Assembly: GCA_023053575.1 (NCBI GenBank)
Contig: JAKZAP010000018.1
Coordinates: 2,728,001 to 2,792,000, forward strand
Reading direction: 5' to 3'
Length of the DNA: 64,000 bases
Source of the DNA: Branchinecta lynchi
Taxonomy: Eukaryota > Arthropoda > Branchiopoda > Anostraca > Branchinectidae
The number at the start of each line of letters is the position of its first letter. The stretch's first letter is position 1. The notes below the pieces were generated by a model that searched no databases, was not told where the DNA came from, and saw only the letters and a list, made by a program, of their open reading frames with translations. Of the stretch, positions 47,110 through 56,500 are shown piece after piece. The translations under genes and the position numbers were made by a program.

Positions 47110-47473
47110 CTAGTTGCGTTTTTGCAGATACCATAGTAACTTGATCTGCAGTCACCGTGGTATCTGATATACGGTTGCTCTGCAAAAACGACAATATTGC
47201 CGAAATTGCGCTTTTCGAAGTCATCCCAAAATAAAAACTGCCAAGCTTCTTTCCCACCAATTTGACCAAAGCTGATGAAAGTGAGGTGACTTTTTCAGAT
47301 ACTACGATCAGTTACCACGGTAGTATCTGAATATCAGATACCGCGATAACTGGCCAGATATCACGACAACTGCAAAAACGCCTTTTGACCGTGGTATCAG
47401 ATACCACGATAACTGCAAAAACCACGTTAGACCGTGGTATCAGATGCCATGGTATCTACAAAAACGCAACTAT
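47110..47473 (+). mobile_element. MITE family C, copy 4
   Basis: Ends AGTTGCGTTTTTGCAGATAC and GCCATGGTATCTACAAAAAC then GCAACT, flanked by CTA and ATA (TA shared). Contains the same ACCACGATAACTGCAAAAA blocks as the other copies. Confidence 0.88.
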
Positions 47474-47815
47474 AGTAAATTTGCCCGTCCGTTGATTCGA
47501 TCACAACTCTCAAGTAGGGTTGCCACTGGTAGTACAATTGTATTCTTTGTAGTACATTTTTTCGAAGTACTTTGGAAAAAGTAGTACCGTATAGAACATT
47601 TTGCATTTTGAGGAATATAGTACTTTTTTTTAACAAAGTAGAGTTAATTTTTTAAGTTGTACTTTTTCTAGCTTGATAGAAAAGATTTTTTGCTTCTTGG
47701 GTAGTGAATTTTATTTAGAGGACTGTCAACGCTGGCCCCAATGGAGAGTTCGCGTGGGGACTTTTTAGGGTAAAGTTACGTTTTGGTACAAGAGTCTTTT
47801 CCACATAATTAATGA

Positions 47816-48215
47816 AACAAGACCAAAGGTTTCGATGGAATCCCAAAAATTAATATTTGATCCCGACAATTGCGTCTTGAAGATATCTGGTCTTCGCCAG
47901 ACGCCTTGAACATTTTTACTATGCAGTCTAGAACCAGATTAATGCCAATGGGTAGTCATATGAGAAAAGCAAGTTCAGGTCAGGATTCAGCATGTGCGTT
48001 TGTCCCTATACGCCATGTCTAATTTGAAGAAGCTGACTGAAACGTCCTGCCTTTCTTCCACCAAATATCCTGTTTTGGCCGAATTTCGGGTGAACAACTT
48101 GTCCGGCAAAAAACTAAAGCTGAGAACGAATTCAGCATATCTGCCTACCCCTGTGTCGAACCTCTAATCAACTTCAGATAAACTTTAACTTTTAAAGTTT
48201 AACTGAAAAGGGCTG
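47816..48215 (+). repeat. GGATCCC-type dispersed repeat, partial copy
   Basis: Starts ACAAGACCAAAGGTTTCGAT then GGAATCCCAAAAATT, followed by one or two units with GAACAACTTGTCCGGCAAAA and TTCAGCATATCTG. The right end is missing; MITE copy 5 follows. Confidence 0.75.
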
Positions 48216-48230
48216 GGACAGAACAATCTA

Positions 48231-48527
48231 GAGCGTGTTCCACCCTTCTAACAATAATTACTATTAGTTACTAATTCCGTTCCATCCTCACGAAAAGTTA
48301 CTACGCTGACCGTTCCAACCTTGTCGGAATAGTAACTAATAGTTACTATTTGCTTACCATGCTCGGGAGCGTAGTAACTACGCATCTCTGCAACGTGATT
48401 GGTCGGATTCGCCCCTGCGGCGTGAGATCCTGCTGGAAAATAGAAAAATCGTTCCAGCCTTGACGGCAAAAAGCCAGAATTCGGACGTCATGCGTAGTAA
48501 CTACGGTAAGTAGGATGGAACACGCTC
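48231..48527 (+). mobile_element. MITE family A, copy 5
   Basis: 297 bp, ends GAGCGTGTTCCACCC and GGATGGAACACGCTC, with CTA on both sides (48228-48230 and 48528-48530). Confidence 0.93.
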
Positions 48528-48649
48528 CTAGTTACCCATCCCCTATTCATTTAAAGAGGCTCGCATTCCAGTAACCCTTCCAAGAAGTTCCAAAATATCG
48601 CTATAACGAATCTCAGTTGACTTACACAGCGTTTACAAGAAGAATTAAT

Positions 48650-49055
48650 TCACCAGCCAACAAAAAAATGTGTTGATAGCATTTATGACATCAGTACTGA
48701 TGAGTGCTGCGGCTAGCTAGACTTTTTTTTGGTCTTTTTACCAGCGCCACCCGGAATTCCTTTCATCACGAAGGGAATTCCCGTCCCGCTAGACTCTTTT
48801 TCTGGTCGTCTTCAGGAACGGAATCCTTTCAAGTCCACCGGAATTCCTTTCTACTCGATGGGATTTCTTGTCTTTGCAGCGTTTACAAGTAGAGGAGAAC
48901 TTAACGGAACCCGATCTTGGTGACAAGATTATGCTTACACGCAGAGGGAACAAAAAAAAAATTCTTCAAACCAGAAAATCCGACAAAAATAAATTCACTA
49001 GCCAATAAAAAAATGAGTTTAGAAAAAATAGAAATCTCGTCCCGCTAGACTTTTT
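48650..49055 (+). repeat. Dispersed repeat, inverted relative at 61.23-61.58 kb
   Basis: Shares GACTCTTTTTCTGGTCGTCT, GGAATTCCTTTCTACTCG, CAGCGTTTACAAGTA, ACCCGATCTTGGTGAC and CTTCAAACCAGAAAATCCG with the other copy in inverse order. Confidence 0.8.
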
Positions 49056-49056
49056 A

Positions 49057-50881
49057 TGGCACTTGCCCTTCGGCCAAGTGCCATATTGCGATCGCAATTT
49101 CTGTCCTTCCGTCGCTCGGTCGGTCTGTCCAGGTTTTTCTAGTTTGGGCACTTCCACATAAGCTAGAGCGATGAAACTTGGCAGGCATATGTGGGGTGAG
49201 TGGCAGCAGGTGAGTCCGGAATATAGAGGAATTTATAACTTTTGAACGGGTGATCGGATCTTAATGAAACTTGGTATTTGGAAAGACCCTGTGTCTCAGA
49301 CGACCCAATCTAAATCCGAACCGGATCCGGTGACTTTGGGGAGAGCTGGAGGGGAGGAACCGGAAATATTGGGAAACGCTTAGAGTGGAGGGATCGGTAT
49401 GAAACTTGGTAGGAAGAACAAGCCCTAGACACATCGTTAACATAACCGGACCAGATTTGGGCGCTGGGGGGGGGGGGGTCCGGAATTTCGGTGATCCTGC
49501 TAGTTCGGTACTTCCGAATGTGCTAGGACAATGAAACTTGGAAGACATGTCACGGACCCGAACTGATTGATTTGATAATAGTTGTTTCCTAGATCCAACC
49601 ACCTTGGGGGGAGTGGAGGGATGGGTAGCCCGGAATCCGGTGGCCTGCATAACTTTTGAACGGGTGATCTAAATTGAATGAAACTTGGCAAGTGGAAAGA
49701 GCTATCGTCTCAGAAGGTCCATGTCAAGTCCTGGTCGAATCAGATACTTGTGGGGGGGGGGGGGTCTGTGGGGGCTCTGTGGGGGAGAGTTGGAGGGTGT
49801 TTCCCGGAATTCCTGGGATCGCCATTTAGGATAGTTCCAGCTATTCTAAGAACGATGAAACTTTGCAGGCCTATTTATGACTTAAGGACACGACATTATG
49901 CCCTAGGAAAACTTGTGTTCCTGAATCCGGCCATCTTTGGTGAGTTGAGGGAAGGGGAATCCGGAAATTACTGGCTTCCGTAAGTTGCGAACGGGTTGTC
50001 CGATTCGAGTAAAACTTTATGGGTGATAAGAACTGATGACCTAGACAAGCAAAACATGCGTCCGAACCACATGCGGGCACGTTTAGGAGAGTTGGCCGAG
50101 CCGGGGGGGGGGGGGGGGTACAGAATGGGATGCAAGTTGGAGAGTTCCGAGTTATACGGCCTTGATATGCAATTTGGTGTCTGGATCGGATCTGGTCACG
50201 GTAGGGGAGAGGGGTGAAGTGGGAACTGGAAATTTGCGGATAGGCTATGCTCTGATTCAAGTCTAACTTGATTAGGACATATCAGATTATGTTTCCGATT
50301 CGTATTCAGCCACAGTGGGGGGACTTGGAAGGGGTTTCTCGGAAACGTTTTGCTTTGCACAGGGGTCAAACAAGTGGGGCGATTTCAGTGAAACTTGGAA
50401 TTTAGAGAGCTCACATGTCCTAGATGACATATTTTAGGGTCCGAACTTGATCCGATCACGCTGGGGCAGAGGGCGGGGGGGGGGGGGGAATGATTTAAGG
50501 GAAGTAAAAAAAAACACTCAGATTTGAGTGAAACTTGATAGGTGGTAAGAGAAAATACTTCAGATGATCCATTTAGTAGTCTGAAGTCCTAACCAGATCC
50601 GGACTCGGCAGGGGACGTTGCAGGGGGGGTACCAGAAACCGTGGCATGTGAAAGATCCAAACAAGTGGATCTTTAGGGTCAAAGCTTGGAAGGTAGAAAA
50701 GAAATTTGCCCTACGTGATCCGAGGCGACGGAAATGCTCAGACTTGAGTGAAACTAGATATCGTATTTATAGGTCCAAACCGCATTTTTAGTCGGCGGGG
50801 TATTTGGGTTTCTCGTCTACTTTTTAGGTACCACATACTCGTATTCGTATCAAGTGCCATATGAGCTCGTAGCTCTTGTTT
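49057..50881 (+). repeat. Hairpin-ended dispersed repeat, copy 3 (full length, about 1.8 kb)
   Basis: Left end GGCACTTGcccttcggCCAAGTGCC then ATATTGCGATCGCAATTTC; right end CAAGTGCCATATGAGCTCgtaGCTCTTG. The body holds five or six internal paragraphs, each with AACTTTTGAACGGGTGATC, AATGAAACTTGG and TCCGGAATT or similar, and G runs at 49466, 49751, 50102 and 50477. The 12-mer CAAGTGCCATAT occurs at both ends in the same direction. No coding frame fits; class unknown. Confidence 0.88.
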
Positions 50882-51193
50882 TTGTAGTCGTCTTCACGAA
50901 CAGAATCCTTTGGAGTGCACCGGAATTCCTTCTACTCGACGGGATTTCTTGTCCGTGCAAACGCTGTATTATCACTTTTGCGCTATTAAATATGATTCGC
51001 AGTCAGCTTGGGCTGAAGCGGAAGAACAACGGAGAAAGGCGTTCTATCCTTCTTAATCTGCGTCTTTTAATCAACACTTCACATCTAGATGCTATACACA
51101 GAACGTACAGACTAGAAGCGTAGAACACGAGCCATGCAACTAGTATAGAACGATAATGCAACACTGAAGATAACGCAACACCCTAACAGAGAT
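50882..51193. repeat. Short repeat fragments
   Basis: ATGATTCGCAGTCAGCTTGGGCTGAAG at 50992-51018 is one of the dispersed pieces also seen at 24.66, 35.97 and 55.35 kb. CGGAATTCCTTCTACTCGACG at 50921 belongs to the 48.8/61.3-kb family. Nothing else was assigned. Confidence 0.5.
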
Positions 51194-51514
51194 GTAGCGT
51201 TCCAGTGAAGTTATTTCAAGTTACGATGATAAGAGGAAGTGTGAGCGCCGTATCTTGGTAGTTATCACGCTCTCTGGAACGAAAATAATAACAACGCGAA
51301 CATGCGTCATCACTCTTTGTTAGTTCCTGCAGAACCGAGTTATTATCACTTATGACGCTCGCGACCATCATTAGTAATTGTAACGATCGCAACAGTCGTA
51401 GAACGAAAATAATAAATGGGAGGAGGCAGTTTACTTATTACAGCAGGCTCTGGAACGGCAATAATAACAAGAATAGTAAAAATCGTAACTAATAGTAAGT
51501 CGCTGGAACGCTAC
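51194..51514. mobile_element. Possible MITE with GTAGCGTTCCAG ends
   Basis: GTAGCGTTCCAG and CTGGAACGCTAC are perfect inverted ends 321 bp apart. The interior has repeated CTGGAACG(A/G)(A/C)AATAATAA blocks, like the CGTTCCA motifs inside family A. No clear target duplication was seen. Confidence 0.55.
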
Positions 51515-51639
51515 TTTAGCTTAGCGACATCCGATTTAAAGCAACCTCGAGGTCTCCCAAACTGTTGCGCGACAGTCACGATTCTATACCCATCCCAACC
51601 TTCACGATAGGGCGGAGTTTTTGATTCCGAAACTTTAAA

Positions 51640-51800
51640 ATATATTCGATATTATTCACTGTCTGTAGGTGACGCGCTTTGCTTTAGTTATGAAACTACA
51701 GTATCTGGAATCGACAAATAAAAGGTACGAAGCCAGCCACCTTTTGGACAAACTAAAAAAAAACAGGAGCGAAACTACATTCAATAAAACGTGACTTAAG
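51640..51800. mobile_element. Degenerate family B-like MITE
   Basis: CTTTAGTTATGAAACTACAG then TATCTGGAATCGACAAAT and GAGCGAAACTACATTCAAT then AAAACGTGAC parallel the family B interior and right arm. The left terminus is eroded. Confidence 0.6.
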
Positions 51801-52044
51801 TGGTAAACCGCCTCCCTGTTCTCGCCGCGGTAAATTTGAACATCTTGCCGTATTATGTCATACAGGTTGAGCGAACCCAGTGCCAACATACGACGGATCT
51901 AGTCCAAGACAGTGTTTATACGTCTCTAGCAGTAAATGCAACTTAGGGGTATATCATGCTTTAATCGCATTTTACCTACACAGCGACGTACAAACCACGG
52001 CATCTAAGTTGCCCGAGAAGTGCCCGAACGACTATTACAATTTC

Positions 52045-52560
52045 TGTTCCCACGTGACGTGCCTTCAGTTTAGCGCCAAAAACCATGGGCGTTTTTCCGT
52101 GCTCCCACAAACAGTTGTGGGTCGATTGTGGCTCGAAAAGAGTGTTACCGCGGCCTTTTGTGCGGCCCACAGGCGTGTTTCCGCGACCAACAAGATTTTT
52201 GTGGCTCGCTTTGTAGCTCGAATTCTACAAACAACTGCCGAGGTGATTGTCGATTTTGTGGATCAATTCTGGCGGCCAACTCAATTTAACAGCAAAATAA
52301 CATTAAACAATAAAATTAAAAGCTTTCTCAAGTATGTAGACATAAAACTGAGGATCCTTTTTACGCGGAATGGTAAGGAAGAAAGCCTGGAGTTCTATTT
52401 ATTGAGATTTTTAAATGGACATTTGAAATTACCGCCGCTAAACGGCATTTCCACGAGTTCCAACTTTTCGCTCGACTGTGTGGCACACAATCATGTTTCT
52501 GCGACAAACACTCAGAAACCTGTGTCGCGGAAAAACGCCTATGGTTTGCCGACAGTTTGG
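52045..52560. mobile_element. Dispersed element with AAACCATGGGCGTTTTTCCG ends
   Basis: AAACCATGGGCGTTTTTCC (52080-52098) and GGAAAAACGCCTATGGTTT (52528-52546) are inverted repeats. Between them are GTGCTCCCACAAACAG, GGCTCGAAAAGAGTGTT and the rest of the block shared with 8818-9010. A long + frame (51880-52635) spans it, but its product is not recognised. Confidence 0.7.
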
Positions 52561-53445
52561 GCTAAAGGAATAATAGGCTATGACACTCGACTCGCATATA
52601 GTCTAACATACTGTGGTACAAACTCGACAAAATAAGAGATCATGTACTCATTCATTTAACTGAACCTTCGAACTGGTGATGTTTTGTCTCACAGAGACTA
52701 ACAATTTTCAACAGAAAATCAAACGAAATAATAAATATAACAGCCACACTTATGCCTACCATATAGCTAGCAAAATGAGATTTCTTCAACACACAGTGCC
52801 CCCTCTTCCCCCTTTGACCCCCAAAATCTAGACATTAAACGACAAGGCAAGATCGAATAATGACGAAGTACTTAGGTCAGAAGTGCTTTAGAAGTTCCAT
52901 GCACAGAGCCTCTTGCTTGCGACATCGGGAGATTCTCCGCCTCTGCCAATGCAAAATGACCATTCTCAGCAGAACTCGGACACGCGATAAAAATAGTCAA
53001 CGTAAGCTGCCTTACCGGTCTGACTAGCATAGACTGCACAGCGTAGATCAGTAGACAAAGTTTCGCGGTTGGAAGGGAGGTGCCTATGAGCGGGGGGGGG
53101 GGGGGGGACTGGTTGCGATATAGTAACCTAAACACCATGTTTACAGCCAACCGGCTTTTGTCACCAACACATCACTCAAGTGACAAATCAGGGCAGTCCT
53201 GGGGTCGTTCAGGCTCTACATTTTTACTTCACATTTTCAATGTTCGTCTTATATTTCCTCTCTTTTCCTCATTCCCTAATCTCCAACACTGGTCTTCAGA
53301 CGTGTTTCAGCTTTTTTTCATGATCACTTCCTAATGTCATAACATCCTCACAAAGATTCGTCACACTTGTACGCCATCTAGGTCTTCTGAAATAAGTACT
53401 ACAGCGTCTACTTGTTACATCTAGGGGTTATATCAGGGAAGCCTT
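52561..53445. other. 3' side of TBC1D24, nothing recognised
   Basis: No gene was supported. A run of 16 G lies at 53092-53107. A - strand frame at 52872-53150 ends near a possible donor (CCG|GTAAGG), but its phase fits neither gene. Confidence 0.4.
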
Positions 53446-53596
53446 CTAGGGACTTTCATGGCCGACAAAACCATAGACTTCTATCACTTGAATTTCGAAG
53501 TCTCTTGATGGGCACAACGGCGGGTTCCCAAATGTAAGGCAGGTATCAGTTTTGCCGAAGCGTAAATCGGCGTCTAGGTAGATAGCCTGGCCTTTC
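53446..53596 (-). CDS. TBC1D24: TBC1D24 last exon
   Basis: Acceptor ACTTGTTTTTTTAG (AG 53598-53597). 151 nt starting in phase 2 (one base completes Gly), TAG stop at 53448-53446. Encodes the final TLDc strands (QAIYLDADLRFGKTDTC, FEIQVIEVYGF). Confidence 0.93.
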
Positions 53597-56500
53597 CTAA
53601 AAAAACAAGTACAGTTAGTCCTTTTTTTTGGCGCAATTTAACAGTGGCGATAGCTAGCAGGCTATATACAATCAAATACAAGCAAAGAAAAGGATCGATC
53701 TTTGGTGATCGGTCGTTGCGTTCAGTTTATTTTAAAAGAAAAGTCATTCTGTGTCAATCCGTTAGACTTACCCAATTGGGGAGACAAGCTCGACTACTGG
53801 GCAATAAATAAAAATTAATATTCCTCGTGGTGACAGGACAAAAAATATGAATCATTATTTCAACGGTGAAAAAAGGGCAATCTTTAGTGGGTGGTGTAAG
53901 TGGAAACAAAATCTATGGTTCCAGGCGGCAAAGACACTCTAGACTTCATCCCTTCTGATGAATGAGTCTGCTGCCTCGAATGAACTTCATGGCAAGCCCA
54001 ATGAAAAGACCTAACTCCGAAAGCAAATTTAGAAATTTCTTTTCGCTATGTTACTCCAATTCTCGAATTTTCGATCCAAGGAGGTACATATTGATTTATT
54101 TAGACCAAAGACGACCAACTAGGGCCAACATGATGGAATAAATAGAAACAACATTGGCGTAAAAGTAAACAAAAAAGAAAACAGCACATCAACTGGGGAA
54201 GAACCCATAATATAGCAGGGTCCCCACGACAGCCAGATTGGCAAACTTGGACACATTTAGGAACTCCGAGGGAATCTCATCACCGCAGAATTCATGTCTG
54301 AACTGATAAGGCAGAGGCTCACTCACTTCACCAAAAGACCTTCACCAACAAGCATACCTGAAGCCAAGGCCGTATCCAGGGGGGGGGGTAGGGGGTAGAA
54401 ACCCCCCCGAAACAAACGAAAATAACGATTTTTATAGGCTTTTCCCTCTGATCTGTGTTTTGTGTACTTTTTTGTCCGACCAGCAAGCAACCCCCCCCCC
54501 CCCCAAAAATAAATTCCTGGATACGGGCCTGCCTGAAGCACTACAGTTCCACATGCAATCTGCCTGGTAAATTTTAGCGCACATTTTGAATATGTACTTT
54601 AAGCAACTGGTCCAAAATGTCGCTTTCTGCCGACAAATCTGCAATGCAAAACTTCACGCTGTTTTACCTGGATGATTCGCCTGGAAACCAAGACAAACTG
54701 GAGTAGATGTATGCTTATTTGAATAGTTACTTAAATGTGGACAGTGCACTTTTGGGCTAAATGGCAGAATGTAGATCCAAATACCTATGCAGGTATTTTC
54801 AGAGGCCCTTAATTACCAACTTTCGCTAACTGTTTGTTAACTTTAGTCACAACAAGTGCATGAAAATGGCAAAGTTCAAAGTCAACAAACGTTCAAATCA
54901 GCATACCTCTAATCTACTAAATCTATGCTTGAGCCCTTGAGGAGGTTTTTCCCGAGGATGTTTCAGAACTAAGCATCTCAAAATAACATGTCGACACTTA
55001 CCCTCCGCCAACTACTAGCATGTGACTATCTGCAGCCATGAAGAGATCATTTCCTTTTTCCTGCTTCTTTTCTTCTTGAGACTTGCTGGTGTCTAGTCCT
55101 ACCCAAGGGTACTTTTTCCTCTCTGGGTACAGGGTAAAGACGAAACTTTCACCAGTACCAAAGTAGGCCTGTCGGTTCCCGCGGCCGTCTTTCTCGTTAC
55201 GCTTGGACCAGGGGGAGGAGCAATAGGCTCCGAAAACCTGAAAATGCGAATGCGAAGTTACGATTAGCGAGAAATCTTGGCTTTGGTAACGACAGCTGTC
55301 GACGAACCGAGCCAGTCGCAGAATTCTGAGGTTAAAGCTATAAAATGTAGGGACCTTCAGTCCAAGCTGACTGCGAATCATATCTGATAGTGCACAACGA
55401 ATACGCCAGCTCAATTTTATTAGAGCTGTATGTCGGCCCTTCTTGGCAAGGGTCCTCTTCAGGCTCAAAGCCACTCAAGTTGGAGTTGCTGCTCAAGTTG
55501 GATGCTACCTGCTTTCTTGAGTTACCACTGTGATCCTGCGGTAGTCGAAATACATGTATAATGGGTTCAAACCAAAGAAGAAATTGGCGAGATTCATTTT
55601 ACAGCCACGTTTGGAAACCATAGGATATTTTCATACCAGCAGAATCTTTACTAGCGAATATTTTTTCTTGGGGGGGGGGGGGGGGCAAGGTATTTACTGA
55701 CTGGCTGGTCATTTTTACCGACTATTTTTCAGAAAAATCGACCGTTTTTACGAAAGATCTGACTGTTGACTGCTGACGGAAGTCGACTGTTTTTAGGGAA
55801 AAACGACTGTTTTTTTTTAAGAACAATAACGGCGCTTCGCTCCGACTCGTTTTTTTTACGGCACTTTCCCTTTGGCCAAGTTCCATAGAGCGATCGCAAT
55901 TTCTGTTCGTCCGTCGGTTGCTCGGTCCGGGTTTTGCTAGTTTGGGAACTTGGCAGGCATATCAGGGACCCGAAAAGATTAAGTTGGAAATAGTCACTTC
56001 CCCGATCCGAGCTTCGTCAGGGAGTGGAGGGAGGGTGAATCCGAAATCTTGAGGTATTTATAACTTTCTAACGGGTGATCGGGTCTCAACGGAACTTGAT
56101 ATTTGGAAGGATCTCGCGCCTCAGACGACCCACTTAAAATCCGGACCGGATCCGGTGACTTTGGGGGGATTGGAGGGGCGAACCGGAAATCTTTGAAAAC
56201 AAGAGTACATGGATCGGGATGAAACTTGGTGGAAAGAGCAAGCACAAGTCCTAGATACATCACTGACATAACCTGACCGGTTTGGGCGGGCGGGCGATAA
56301 CTTCCCGATGTACTAGGACGATGGAACTCAGCAGGCATGTCAGGGACTCGAACAAACTGACTTGAGAATAGTCGTTTGCATGATCCATCGTGGGGGAAGT
56401 AGAGGGATGGGGAATCCGGCATCTAGTGGTACTCTTAACTTTCGAATGGGCGACCAGATCTGAATCAAACTTGGCAAGTGGAAAGAGGTGTCGTCTCAGA

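Noticed and set aside
52872..53107. Possible first exon of the MFSD6-like gene (KLCLLIYAVQSMLV with a GTAAGG donor)
   Set aside because: Its phase does not fit exon 2. The exon at 42575-42794 has an ATG, correct phase and the expected first helix.
54183..54345. A - strand frame (SFGEVSEPLPYQ..LYYGFFPS, stop) with a splice phase that would fit TBC1D24 as an alternative last exon
   Set aside because: The flanking WNCSASGM-VGEGL sequence matches the LINE C-terminus at 25.9 kb and the 3' tails agree, so it is a LINE relic. The supposed acceptor also lacks a pyrimidine tract.
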